A stretch of 64,000 nt of DNA from Caryophanales bacterium UBA4682 (GTDB lineage: Bacteria > Bacillota_I > Bacilli_A > RFN20 > CAG-288): positions 1 through 64,000 of the forward strand of contig DHKY01000011.1 of assembly GCA_002404995.1 (NCBI GenBank). Direction: 5' to 3'. The notes under the pieces were generated by a model, which searched no databases, was not told the DNA's origin, and saw only the letters and a program-made list of their open reading frames with translations. The stretch's first letter is position 1, and the number at the start of each line of letters is the position of its first letter. This document shows, in pieces, positions 42,686 through 51,765 of this stretch. Position numbers and translations under genes: made by a program.

Positions 42686-43969
42686 ATGGAGACTTTAGCA
42701 ATTCAAGGCAGGCAATGGGGTGATGAAGGAAAGGGAAAGATTACAGACTATTTTGCTTCAAAAGCAGATATCGTAGTTCGTTCCCAAGGTGGAAACAATG
42801 CCGGTCATACAATTCAGCATAATGGTAAGCGTTTCGCACTCCGTCTTCTTCCGAGCGGCATCCTTAATTCTTCGGTTGTTAATGTACTTGCTGATGGCAT
42901 GGTAATTGACTTATCCTGCTTATCCAAGGAAATCGATAATCTTGTTGCAAACGGTCATAGCAATTTCAATCTTATTATTTCAAAACGTGCAACGCTACTT
43001 CTTCCGTATCATATTGAATTAGATAAAGCGCGTGAAGAAGCTTTAGGTGAAAACAAAATCGGAACCACAAAGAACGGCATCGGTCCTTGCTATGAAGATA
43101 AAGCCGCACGCCTTTCTTTACGTGCAGGCGATTTGGCTTATCCAGAATATGTCAAGGAGCGTCTAGAATCCATTCTCCCATTGAAAAACCTTGAGCTCAA
43201 AGCCTATGGTGCAAAGACCTATACTGTTGATGAAATCAGGGAATATCTAAACAAATATTCCGATCTTGTTCTGCCACGTCTAACCGACACTTCCAATTAT
43301 CTGCAAAAAGCTTTGAAAGAAGGAAAGAAAGTACTTTTCGAAGGAGCACAAGGAGCAATGCTCTGCTTAACATACGGAACCTTCCCGTTTGTGACCTCTT
43401 CCTCTCCTCTTGCAAATGCAATCCCTTCTAACGCGGGATTGCCTGGTGGATCTGTGGCCAAGACCTGTGGAATTGTTAAAGCTTACACAACAAGAGTCGG
43501 CGCTGGTCCTTTCCCATCAGAAATTGAAAACCAGGAGATTGCACAGACTATTCGTGATAAAGGCCATGAATATGGAACAGTCACTGGTCGTCCGCGCCGT
43601 ATTGGATGGCTCGATGCTGCTCAGTTGAAGTATGTTGTCTCCCTTACTGGTGCCAAACATGCTGCTTTGATGCTAACTGATGTACTTTCAGCTGTTAAGA
43701 CAATCAAGATTTGTACCAAGTATCAAATCAATGGGCAAGACATTGATTATATGCCTTCTTCGCTTCCGGAATTATATGAAGTAAAGCCGGTCTATGAAGA
43801 GCTTCCTTCTTGGACAGAAGACATTTCTTCCGCAAAGAGCTACGAAGATTTACCTGAGAACTGCAAGAATTACATTCATAGAATTGAGGAACTTACAGGT
43901 CTATCCTTAGATTTGATTTCTGTTGGTCCTGACAAAAATCAGACAATCATCCGCAAGGAAATCTTCTAA
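42686..43969 (+). CDS. purA: Adenylosuccinate synthetase
   Basis: PurA joins IMP and aspartate using GTP, the first step from IMP to AMP. The 427 residues carry Q-W-G-D-E-G-K-G-K at the N-terminus (AGG before Q-W reads Met), N-A-G-H-T, I-G-T-T-K-N-G-I-G-P, E-G-A-Q-G and T-G-R-P-R-R-I-G-W-L-D. The stop TAA shares its last base with the purB start (TAATG), so both enzymes of the AMP branch are translated together. Confidence 0.97.
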   Translation: METLAIQGRQWGDEGKGKITDYFASKADIVVRSQGGNNAGHTIQHNGKRFALRLLPSGILNSSVVNVLADGMVIDLSCLSKEIDNLVANGHSNFNLIISKRATLLLPYHIELDKAREEALGENKIGTTKNGIGPCYEDKAARLSLRAGDLAYPEYVKERLESILPLKNLELKAYGAKTYTVDEIREYLNKYSDLVLPRLTDTSNYLQKALKEGKKVLFEGAQGAMLCLTYGTFPFVTSSSPLANAIPSNAGLPGGSVAKTCGIVKAYTTRVGAGPFPSEIENQEIAQTIRDKGHEYGTVTGRPRRIGWLDAAQLKYVVSLTGAKHAALMLTDVLSAVKTIKICTKYQINGQDIDYMPSSLPELYEVKPVYEELPSWTEDISSAKSYEDLPENCKNYIHRIEELTGLSLDLISVGPDKNQTIIRKEIF

Positions 43970-45264
43970 TGATTGAACGATATACTCCTAAAAAGAGGAG
44001 AGGTTTATTTTCCGACGAATCAAGATTCAACGAATATTTGAACGTTGAACTAGCTTCGCTAAAAGGGTGGTCAGAAATCGGGGTCGTTCCTCAAGAAGAT
44101 GTCGACCTGATTCGAAAGAAAGCCCATGTTGATGTCAACCGGATCAGTGAAATCGAAGCTGTTACGAAACACGATGTCATTGCCTTTACCCGGCAGATTT
44201 CTGAAACACTCGGTGATGAAAAAAGATGGGTACATTACGGCTTGACCTCAACGGATGTTGTAGACACTTCTTTGTCTTGCCTTTATAAGAAGGCCAACGA
44301 AATAATCAAAGAGGATCTTAATGTACTAAGAGAAAAAGTCAAAGAAAAGGCTTTGGAATACAAAAGGACTCCTTGCATTGGACGAACTCATGGAAGGCAT
44401 GCGGAGGTAACTTCGTTTGGACTGAAATGGGCAAACTACTACGATGAACTAAATCGTGGTATCAATACTTTCATCGGTGCTTCGAAAGAAGTTGAAGTTT
44501 GTAAGCTTTCTGGAGCTCTTGGCAACTGGGCTGATATTGATCCTAGAGTCCAGGAAATAGCAGCGAAGGAATTAGGACTTTCTTCAGCATTAATAGCGAC
44601 TCAAGTTTTGTCTCGGGATCGTCACGAGCATTATGCAGCGAGTAGGACAGTTTTGGCTTCGACAGAAGAAAAGATAGCAACAGAAATTCGCAATCTCTCT
44701 CGTACTGAAATTCACGAAGTCGAAGAAGGATTCTCGAAAGGACAGAAGGGATCCTCTGCGATGCCACAGAAGCGTAATCCAATCTCCAGCGAGAACGTAA
44801 CCGGTTGTGCACGAAGGATGAGAGGATATCTTCTTCCGATTCTTGAGGATAATGCACTCTATCACGAACGTGACATTTCGCATTCTTCAGTAGAACGTGT
44901 AGCCTTAATCGATAGGATTGAACTCTTTGATTACAGGACAGAGCGTCTTACAAGAATCATTGACAATTTAGTGGTCTTTCCTCAAAACAGGAGGAAGAAC
45001 ATTTCTCTCACCCATGGGGCAATCTATTCTTCACGTGTCCTCTCGCTTCTTATTAGCAAAGGATGGTCCCGAGAAAAAGCATATGATACAATCCAGCCTT
45101 ATGCAAGGATTGCCTTGCAGCAGGACAAGGATTTCCACGAACTTATATCGAATGATTCTTCTATCCGTAGTAAGGCTACGGACAAGGAAATCGATTCCTG
45201 TTTTGATAACAGCTATTATCTGCGAAACAGGGATTACATCTATAAACGATTAAAGCTGTCTTAA
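43969..45264 (+). CDS. purB: Adenylosuccinate lyase
   Basis: PurB releases fumarate from adenylosuccinate and SAICAR. The 431 residues show the superfamily signature G-S-S-A-M-P-Q-K-R-N-P, the H-Y-G-L-T-S-T-D-V-V segment and R-T-H-G-R-H. In the C-terminal part, D-Y-M-T, F-P-Q-N-M-M-K and Q-P-Y-A-M all have AGG exactly where relatives carry Met. It directly follows purA. A cysteine-synthase-like gene starts 31 bp later. Confidence 0.97.
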   Translation: MIERYTPKKRRGLFSDESRFNEYLNVELASLKGWSEIGVVPQEDVDLIRKKAHVDVNRISEIEAVTKHDVIAFTRQISETLGDEKRWVHYGLTSTDVVDTSLSCLYKKANEIIKEDLNVLREKVKEKALEYKRTPCIGRTHGRHAEVTSFGLKWANYYDELNRGINTFIGASKEVEVCKLSGALGNWADIDPRVQEIAAKELGLSSALIATQVLSRDRHEHYAASRTVLASTEEKIATEIRNLSRTEIHEVEEGFSKGQKGSSAMPQKRNPISSENVTGCARRMRGYLLPILEDNALYHERDISHSSVERVALIDRIELFDYRTERLTRIIDNLVVFPQNRRKNISLTHGAIYSSRVLSLLISKGWSREKAYDTIQPYARIALQQDKDFHELISNDSSIRSKATDKEIDSCFDNSYYLRNRDYIYKRLKLS

Positions 45265-45295
45265 GCAAATCTTGAGATGGCTTAGGAGTAAAAAC

Positions 45296-46135
45296 ATGTC
45301 TTCCATCTCAGATGTATTTGACACAAAAACCGACTGCTTAAATGGAGGGTCCTTCTCTCCATTTTTATTTTCGTTCCGTAGCATCAAGTTCAAAGCAGAA
45401 TTCAGGAATCCTTCTGGTTCTTCTATGGACCGAGTGGTTGCTGCCTGGATCAAGGATAATCTTGATCAGCGGCTGCTTCGGACAAACGATACAATCATTT
45501 GTCCTTTTGGAATCAACAGGAATAGGTCTCTGCTACAAATCTGTCCCCATTTTCATCTAAATTCTCTTCATTTAATCCCTGAAAACTGTCCTTCTCGTTA
45601 CAAGGAATGGATTGAACTTTGGGGAGGAAGAATTTGCTCTGTCCCTTCTGTCTTTAAAAAATATGATTATTTTAGAGAGGCTACAAGACTTGAAAGAAAT
45701 CATCCAAGCTACCATGTCTTGTCCTCCTATTCGACGTATCAAAGCCTCTTCGAGGAAAGGATTAAAGAAAACATCAGCTCTTCTCTTAAAACTATCGTTA
45801 CCCCACTCGGCTTTGATAATGCATTACCTGGCATCGATTTCTATGCCAAGACCAATCCTTTTACGGATGTTTTTGGCGTTATCTTGGAAGATGAAAGGAA
45901 GGCAGAATCCGTTAGCACAAGCCTTAAAGGCGTCATTCGAGTTACCAAAAAAGAAGCTGAAGAAATGGCAAAGAAATTCCGAAAAGAGCGAGGGTTCCAG
46001 ATTGGACTTCATTCTGGGGCAGTTCTAGCAGCAACAAAATCCGTAATTCGCAATCATTCCTGTCATAGCGAAATCATTAGGATTCTTCCCGATAACACGG
46101 AAAATTCTTTGATTCAAAAAGCTTTACCCTTCTAA
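45296..46135 (+). CDS. Cysteine synthase-like protein lacking the PLP lysine
   Basis: A 279-residue protein that follows the O-acetylserine sulfhydrylase fold pattern: N-P-S-G-S-S-M-D-R (residues 38-46), a degenerate P-F-G-I-N-M-N-M-S-L-L in place of P-T-S-G-N-T-G, and a C-terminal V-T-K-K-E-A-E-E-M-A-K...G-L-H-S-G-A-V-L-A-A plus I-L-P-D. The PLP Lys of N-P-S-G-S-x-K-D-R is Met44, coded by ATG (45425-45427), so it is not an AGG artefact. It cannot form the usual Schiff base, and the substrate-binding loop is also lost. It may be a regulatory or scaffold paralog. GGAGT precedes the ATG at 45296. It follows purB and ends at a terminator. Confidence 0.75.
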   Translation: MSSISDVFDTKTDCLNGGSFSPFLFSFRSIKFKAEFRNPSGSSMDRVVAAWIKDNLDQRLLRTNDTIICPFGINRNRSLLQICPHFHLNSLHLIPENCPSRYKEWIELWGGRICSVPSVFKKYDYFREATRLERNHPSYHVLSSYSTYQSLFEERIKENISSSLKTIVTPLGFDNALPGIDFYAKTNPFTDVFGVILEDERKAESVSTSLKGVIRVTKKEAEEMAKKFRKERGFQIGLHSGAVLAATKSVIRNHSCHSEIIRILPDNTENSLIQKALPF

Positions 46136-46149
46136 GCAGCAAACAAAAA

Positions 46150-46182
46150 CCCTATGCCTTTTCTGGGCATAGGGCCTTTTTT
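46150..46182. terminator. Bidirectional terminator
   Basis: A 9-bp stem (46150-46158 with 46166-46174) with T-runs on both strands lies between two convergent genes. Confidence 0.88.
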
Positions 46183-46186
46183 CAAT

Positions 46187-46849
46187 TTAGAAGAAAGTTC
46201 CTCTGGCTGCTTCTTTGGTTTCCTTACTAGCTGTGAAAGGAATACGAGTAGTATACCCGTGACGAGAAGCAACGAATTTTTTTACAGGCCACTGCCTAAT
46301 GTCACCATTCCACTGAAGGACCGAGTCATTATAGAGTTCACGGGCAGCTGTAATTTCACGCTGAAGGTAGCTGTTCTGCTGGAGGCAATCAGCAATTTCG
46401 TTATGTGCCTTCAATTCAGGATAGGCTTCAAACGCAATGTTGACTTTGTTGCCAAGAGAATCGAGCTGTCCAGCAACTTTATTACGTTCTTCATCGCTGA
46501 CAGAGGATCCACTGCGGAACTTAGCCACATCAACCCTGACTTTCTCATCAAGTTCGATGGATTTGTCTAAGAGTTTAGCAGCATTCTTCAGAATCTGGAC
46601 ACGTTGTTCTAAGTAGTTGTCAATCGTAGAGGCATTGGCCTGAATCTTCTGTTGAAGCTTCTGAAGATAGTTCTGGGCTTTCCTGTACCTTACAAGGAAG
46701 ACCAAACCAGGAATAATACCTAAGACAAACAGAAAGACAATAAAAACAATTGTACCAGCACCAGTTTTGGCCGGAATTTGCTTCTGAATAACGTTTACAT
46801 CACGTCCTTCTTCACTGACCGGACCAGTAACTTCATCTAATTCGTTCAT
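46187..46849 (-). CDS. lemA: LemA-family membrane protein
   Basis: A 220-residue protein with one transmembrane helix at about 27-50, followed by a long helical region typical of LemA: R-V-Q-I-L-K-N-A-A-K-L-L-D, A-Y-P-E-L-K-A-H-N and R-E-I-T-A-A-R-E-L-Y-N-D-S-V. LemA proteins are widespread, with no settled function. The N-terminal tail is acidic. It overlaps the preceding membrane-protein gene by 4 bp. Confidence 0.88.
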   Translation of the reverse strand: MNELDEVTGPVSEEGRDVNVIQKQIPAKTGAGTIVFIVFLFVLGIIPGLVFLVRYRKAQNYLQKLQQKIQANASTIDNYLEQRVQILKNAAKLLDKSIELDEKVRVDVAKFRSGSSVSDEERNKVAGQLDSLGNKVNIAFEAYPELKAHNEIADCLQQNSYLQREITAARELYNDSVLQWNGDIRQWPVKKFVASRHGYTTRIPFTASKETKEAARGTFF

Positions 46850-48687
46850 TTGTTTTCTCCTTTTTTCAATGCATCAGACAATTTCTTCAGAGCATTATCG
46901 AGACCTTGATTTCCAGACTTTACCCCAAAGATAATTTCATCATTATTATAAATGAGGGTGCCGGGGGTGTCAATTGAGCTTATAAGCTGATGCACCTCAT
47001 CTTCAGCGATTTTAACCCCAAGTTCTTTGTTGACGAGTGAAGTCTTCCTAACTGCAAACTCAGTAACTTTGCTAACGCGTGAATAGGTATAGTAGCTCAC
47101 AGAAACGTTGTAGACATTCCCATCGCTTGCTGTTTTAGGAATCAAAATCGTCTGTGGGTTAGCATGATAGGACACGGATTCAACAGAGATTAGATCAAAG
47201 TCAGCAACAGAGCGTATATATTTTGACTTCAGGATCCTATCTGTAGAAGCGCCCTTCGGAAGAAGGAAAGAGGCAGGAACACGGTTCGACCTCGCTTCAT
47301 GATCGTAAGGCGAAACAGAGAAACCATATTCACGCCCATAGATATATTCAAAAGGCTTATGCTGCTGGTAAAGCGGTACGCAAAGGAGTGGGGCAAGCTG
47401 ATAATAGAAAGACTTAAAATAGTCAGACCTAGTTTGAATGAAGCGGTCACGCCTTACCTTGAAATCGAAAATATATTGGCCACCACAATCAAAGTCGACC
47501 GAATAATCCAAAGAATGATTTGTAAGGATATAATTGAGCCTCTTGGATTTGAAAAAGCAGAAATCATCTCCATAAGGAGAATTTTTGATTAAATCTACCC
47601 TGTTGATTTGTGCTAGAGGCGTAAACCTAAGACGGAACTGTACTTCATTGTTGCGATCCCTAGCAAAGAAAAGGGAATCGAATTCTTCATTACTCCTTTT
47701 TTGTAAGTTTGTGGTGGGGTCGTTATCGTTCCTTTGCTTGATGCTTTCTTTTTCTAACAGCTTGTCATTCCGCTTGATTATTTTCTTAATATTCGACAAA
47801 TCATCCTTCTTCAGAACAGGTTGACGGCTAAATATCAAGTCCGGAGCCGTTTCGCTTCCAAAGATGAGGACCTGAGAAAAATCATAAAATGGTGCTATTT
47901 CAGAATGATACGCGGTCAAAACTTCTGGTGAAGATGTATAATGCGTATTGCCTTTCGAATCGCGATAGCTTCGGCGAACCATGACAGTTCGCGTGCCAAC
48001 ATAGGTTTTCCTTTCATCATGGTGGTATTTTTCTCTCAGTATAAGAAATGGATTTCCGTTAATCGTACCAGATTTAGAGAAGATAACGGATGCCTCTCTA
48101 TCTCCTTCAGACCTAGGGAGTCCAAATTTCTTAACCCTATAAGCGTATCGATTAATATCAAAGTTTAAATCAATGTGAATAAGAGGAATCACTTTCCTAA
48201 TTAGTTCGTCAGCCCTGTTTGGATAAATCCTATTCCAAAGGGGGCGCCTTTGTTCACTTGCTTCTTCTTGATACTTGTCTGCTATTTCCGTGAATTTTCC
48301 TAATAGTGAATCATCGTTTTTCTTCTTTTTATTGTAGTAGATTGGATAACCGATCAGTACGCCTAAAGAAACGACAATTAGAACAATACTTACAATTCGT
48401 CCTGCTCCTTCGAAAATCACTGCGGCTAAAAAGGAAATAACAGCAACTAAGATACAAAGAACACACCTGACAATCAAAAGAACGCGAGAGCTTGAAATCG
48501 ATTTTTTGTATTTGTCTTGCTGAGTTTTTGCTTTATAGTATTCATTGCATGTGACTTGGTTCTGGCCGACATCGATTTTGCTTTCTTTTGCAAGTTTTTC
48601 GAAAAGTTCGGTCGAATACTGAGTAAGCTGTTGAGAATACCTGGGGAAGTCTTTGTTTGGGTTCTCGATTAGTTTTTCTTGTTCCAT
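46846..48687 (-). CDS. Membrane protein partner of LemA (DUF3137-like)
   Basis: A 613-residue protein beginning at ATG 48687, with GGAGG upstream inside the end of the SDR gene. The N-terminus is coiled, followed by two transmembrane helices at about 65-110 (L-L-I-V-M-C-V-L-C-I-L-V-A-V-I with AGG as Met, then I-V-S-I-V-L-I-V-V-S-L-G). The rest is a large cytoplasmic or external beta-rich domain. Proteins of this layout next to lemA are often annotated DUF3137; I cannot confirm the match. The overlap with lemA suggests the two act together in the membrane. Confidence 0.7.
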   Translation of the reverse strand: MEQEKLIENPNKDFPRYSQQLTQYSTELFEKLAKESKIDVGQNQVTCNEYYKAKTQQDKYKKSISSSRVLLIVRCVLCILVAVISFLAAVIFEGAGRIVSIVLIVVSLGVLIGYPIYYNKKKKNDDSLLGKFTEIADKYQEEASEQRRPLWNRIYPNRADELIRKVIPLIHIDLNFDINRYAYRVKKFGLPRSEGDREASVIFSKSGTINGNPFLILREKYHHDERKTYVGTRTVMVRRSYRDSKGNTHYTSSPEVLTAYHSEIAPFYDFSQVLIFGSETAPDLIFSRQPVLKKDDLSNIKKIIKRNDKLLEKESIKQRNDNDPTTNLQKRSNEEFDSLFFARDRNNEVQFRLRFTPLAQINRVDLIKNSPYGDDFCFFKSKRLNYILTNHSLDYSVDFDCGGQYIFDFKVRRDRFIQTRSDYFKSFYYQLAPLLCVPLYQQHKPFEYIYGREYGFSVSPYDHEARSNRVPASFLLPKGASTDRILKSKYIRSVADFDLISVESVSYHANPQTILIPKTASDGNVYNVSVSYYTYSRVSKVTEFAVRKTSLVNKELGVKIAEDEVHQLISSIDTPGTLIYNNDEIIFGVKSGNQGLDNALKKLSDALKKGENK

Positions 48688-48694
48688 GGTTTGT

Positions 48695-49501
48695 CTATTC
48701 CTCCGCATATACCTTATAAAGTAAGTAATTCCGCCTGCGTTTCGGAAGAATATGATAAAGTCCTGATAGGAACCGATCTTTCCTTCCAACGCTCACGACA
48801 TATCGCGGACGTTTTTTATTTGCAGTCTTGAACGCAGCACGTGCAATACAAATGGCCTCGACTCCGGTTGTCTCATCCTTTTCAACCTGTTTAAGGCATT
48901 TGCAGAAAGCATCATAATAGGTCGAATTCTTATTCCTGGATTCTTTGATTCGATTAGCAGTGAAGCCGGTTTTCGCGTCCCCAGGGCGAATATGGCTAAT
49001 CTGTATTCCGTATGGTCGGACCTCCGGGCGAAGCGAATCAAAGAGGCTCTCCATAGCTGCTTTGCCAGCAGAATAAAAAGCTTGGAACGGAAGTGGAACG
49101 ACTGCTGCTATAGATGACACATTGATAATGCGACCGCCACCATTTTCACGCCTAAAGGGAAGGCAAGCTTTTGCCCTATAGAAGTAACCCCTGAAATTGA
49201 CTTCTATCAATTTCATTGCACGGCTTGGTTCAGTTTCTTCGACAGGGCCGAAAATACCGAATCCTGCATCATTAATCAATATATCAATATGACCGTATTT
49301 ATGGATTATTTTTTCTACTGCTTCTTTGCAGCTTTCGAAGGAAGATACATCTCCGACTTGATGATAAACGCCTTCGAGTCCCTTTTCTTGGTTCGAGAAT
49401 CCACAAACGCAATCACCATTGGCAGAAAAAAGCTTGGCCATTTGAAGGCCGAAACCAGAGCTGTCTCCTGTTATCAGAACCACCCGTCCTGTCTTTTTCA
49501 T
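48695..49501 (-). CDS. Short-chain dehydrogenase/reductase
   Basis: A 268-residue classical SDR oxidoreductase. The nucleotide site is T-G-D-S-S-G-F-G near the N-terminus, followed by N-D-A-G-F-G (N-A-G motif), the catalytic Ser in I-N-V-S-S-I and Y-S-A-G-K (Tyr/Lys). The N-terminal variant suits NADP(H). Substrate unknown. It is the first gene of the minus-strand run with the LemA partner and lemA, and is divergent from pstS. Confidence 0.9.
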   Translation of the reverse strand: MKKTGRVVLITGDSSGFGLQMAKLFSANGDCVCGFSNQEKGLEGVYHQVGDVSSFESCKEAVEKIIHKYGHIDILINDAGFGIFGPVEETEPSRAMKLIEVNFRGYFYRAKACLPFRRENGGGRIINVSSIAAVVPLPFQAFYSAGKAAMESLFDSLRPEVRPYGIQISHIRPGDAKTGFTANRIKESRNKNSTYYDAFCKCLKQVEKDETTGVEAICIARAAFKTANKKRPRYVVSVGRKDRFLSGLYHILPKRRRNYLLYKVYAEE

Positions 49502-49575
49502 TTCTTTTTCCTCATTCCTTTTTATTATATATCAATCGAAATCAGTTTCTTCTCCCTATAAGCAAAGTTTGGAAA

Positions 49576-49641
49576 TTTACTTTTTCTTTACAATCTTTTA
49601 CAGGTTTATGGTAGCGAGCAAAGTCTCTCATTGACTAAAAT
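49576..49641 (+). promoter_or_regulatory. Pho box and promoter of the pst operon
   Basis: Three direct repeats TTTACT (49576), TTTACA (49587) and TTTACA (49597) are spaced 11 and 10 bp, the helical spacing of PhoP boxes (consensus TT[A/T/C]A[C/T]A). A TAAAAT -10 follows at 49636-49641, with no good -35, as expected for a PhoP-activated promoter. phoP itself is in the operon, which suggests autoregulation. Confidence 0.7.
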
Positions 49642-49675
49642 TTTGCCGGTTAATGAAAGAGGTCAAAAAGAAAAA

Positions 49676-50692
49676 ATGACTAAGAAAAGAAAAGCAGTGA
49701 TTGGATTATTAGGTAGGCTGTCTCTTGTATTAAGGGGATGCAGTGAGAAAAAGGAATCGGCTAAGCCGACTGATCAAGGAAAAGAAACAGCCAGTCAGGC
49801 AACTGTCAAGCCAGAGTTTGATGTAAATCAAAATATTGTCGCCTATACCCGCGATACCAACTCTGGAACTCGCGAAGGATTTATGGAAAAGATTGATTTC
49901 AAGGCAGCCAGTAAGGATGATAGTGTTCTGAAAAACTCTATCCAGCAGGTGGCTTCCAACGGGGATATGGTTACTTCCCTCAGTAAGAACTCTTATGGAC
50001 TTGGATATTTTTCTTTCGATACAAAAACAGAAGCGGAATCGAAAGGGTTAAAACTTCTCAGTTATGAGGGCACGATTCCGACACAGTCTTCTATTTTATC
50101 CGGGGAATATAAACTCGCCCGTAACTTCAATTATTGTTATGCAGAAGAAACCGAAGCCGTTAAGAAAAGGATTGTCAAAGGTTTCGTTACCTATAGGACC
50201 AAATCCCAAGAAGGACTGTCTATTGTCAAACAATATGGAGGAATCGTAGATATTAAGGCTTCTACTCCTAAATGGGCAGATTTAGTAGCACAAGATTCAG
50301 AGCTCAAAGATATTGCAAACGATCATTCCAATGTAACCATCAACTTTGGCGGTTCTACTTCTGTGGAAAAAATAGCACGTGCGCTATCTGCAAAGTTTAA
50401 AACATTAGCGGGTAATTTTATTGCAAATCATAACCATACTGGTTCTGGAGACGCCTATAAGAAAACACAAGGAAGTGAAGCTGGCCAACTTGATGTTGCC
50501 TTTGCATCACGCGAGTTCCAAACCGAAGGAAATGAAAAATTGAAAGCTGACACTTACGGAAGAATCTGCATTGATGGTGTCGTAGTCGGGGTCTCAAGCA
50601 AAAATCCGACTGAAAACATCACAGCCAAAGAATTGAAAGGCATCTATCAAAAAGAGGGAGCAGTGAACAAGTGGTCGGATCTCAACAAGTAA
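49676..50692 (+). CDS. pstS: Phosphate-binding lipoprotein, lobes in permuted order
   Basis: The substrate-binding protein of the Pst phosphate importer, 338 residues from ATG 49676. The signal peptide reads V-I-G-L-L-G-M-L-S-L-V-L-M-G-C with both Met as AGG (codons 14 and 20); as Arg it would be no lipobox at all. The order of halves is swapped relative to the classic protein. The segment with D-T-N-S-G-T-R-E-G-F, usually C-terminal, comes first. The G-G-S-T-S-V-E-K-I, F-A-S-R-E-F and I-D-G-V-V-V-G-V...L-K-G-I-Y part, usually N-terminal, comes last. All phosphate-contact loops are present. First gene of the operon, under the Pho box. Confidence 0.88.
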   Translation: MTKKRKAVIGLLGRLSLVLRGCSEKKESAKPTDQGKETASQATVKPEFDVNQNIVAYTRDTNSGTREGFMEKIDFKAASKDDSVLKNSIQQVASNGDMVTSLSKNSYGLGYFSFDTKTEAESKGLKLLSYEGTIPTQSSILSGEYKLARNFNYCYAEETEAVKKRIVKGFVTYRTKSQEGLSIVKQYGGIVDIKASTPKWADLVAQDSELKDIANDHSNVTINFGGSTSVEKIARALSAKFKTLAGNFIANHNHTGSGDAYKKTQGSEAGQLDVAFASREFQTEGNEKLKADTYGRICIDGVVVGVSSKNPTENITAKELKGIYQKEGAVNKWSDLNK

Positions 50693-51765
50693 ACAACAAT
50701 TTAGAATCTGTCTACCAAAATAGGAATTTAAGAGCAAGAAAATCATCAAAAAAGAAAGTTGTCTTTGACAAAATAGTCAAAGACGGCTTTCTTTTTCTTA
50801 CCCTAATTTGTTCTTCGGTTGTTATTGTCATTACAGTGTTTATTCTTGTAAAGGGAATTCTACCATTTAGGAAGACTTATACAGAGAATGGACATACTGG
50901 CAAGGCGTCTCTACCCTATTTTTTCACAGGATTAAGATTCAATAACGGCTTTGATGAAAAAAACAGTAGATTTCTATATGGCACATTCTTTTTAGTTTTC
51001 AATACCATTTTCCTCAATGTTCTCGTTGCTATTATCGCGATTCCAAGGTCAGTGTTAACGGCTCTATTCATAGCTCGCATTGCCCCAAAATGGCTGACAG
51101 CAATCAGGCAGAATGTCATCGACTTATTGGCCGCCATTCCTTCCGTTATCTATGGTATTTTCGGGTTGGGTGTTATAGTCCCCTTAATTAAGAAAGCGGT
51201 CAGCGGATTTTCCTGGGGTGTTGCAACCACAGGCATATCTATGTTAGCTGGAGCATTAGTTTTATCTCTTAGGATACTTCCGACAATTCTTTCTATTTCT
51301 GTCAATGCAAGGAAAACAGTAGACAAAAGTCAAATCAATGGATCTTTGGCACTAGGTGCTAGTCCAACCCAAACGAACTTTAAAGTTGTGCTACGAAACG
51401 CAAAGTCCGGTATCTTCGCCGGCATAATTCTGGGCCTTGGACGTAGTTTAGGCGAAGCCACTGCGGTCAGCAGGGTCTGCGGTTCTCCTAGGTTTGGTTT
51501 GACTCTAAATCCACTAAATCCGACTATTACACTTTCTAGTCAAAGGCTGCTTTCTTTTGGGGAAGCCGTACCTGGCAGTAGGAACTATGATATTCGTTTT
51601 TCTGCTGGTGTAGTTCTTAGGATAATTATCATTATCGCTAACCTCATCTTAAACGATGTAAAGAATCATATTTCTTCAATCAATCAGAAACCGCTGTTGA
51701 TTCAGCGTCCTTTCTTGTACCTACGTAAAAAGATAAGGAGTCACAAAAATGAAAGCCAGGCTTAA
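50671..51765 (+). CDS. pstC: Phosphate ABC transporter permease PstC
   Basis: A 364-residue inner-membrane permease with six helices. It starts at GTG 50671 inside the end of pstS (22-bp overlap) with GAGGG upstream. The A-A-I-P-S-V-I-Y-G-I-F-G and the ATPase-contact region G-L-G-R-S-L-G-E-A-T-A-V-S-M-V-C-G are typical. AGG in A-V-S-M-V, L-S-L-M-I-L-P and V-V-L-M-I-I-I-I lies inside helices, where Met is required. It overlaps pstA by 17 bp. Confidence 0.94.
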   Translation: MVGSQQVNNNLESVYQNRNLRARKSSKKKVVFDKIVKDGFLFLTLICSSVVIVITVFILVKGILPFRKTYTENGHTGKASLPYFFTGLRFNNGFDEKNSRFLYGTFFLVFNTIFLNVLVAIIAIPRSVLTALFIARIAPKWLTAIRQNVIDLLAAIPSVIYGIFGLGVIVPLIKKAVSGFSWGVATTGISMLAGALVLSLRILPTILSISVNARKTVDKSQINGSLALGASPTQTNFKVVLRNAKSGIFAGIILGLGRSLGEATAVSRVCGSPRFGLTLNPLNPTITLSSQRLLSFGEAVPGSRNYDIRFSAGVVLRIIIIIANLILNDVKNHISSINQKPLLIQRPFLYLRKKIRSHKNESQA

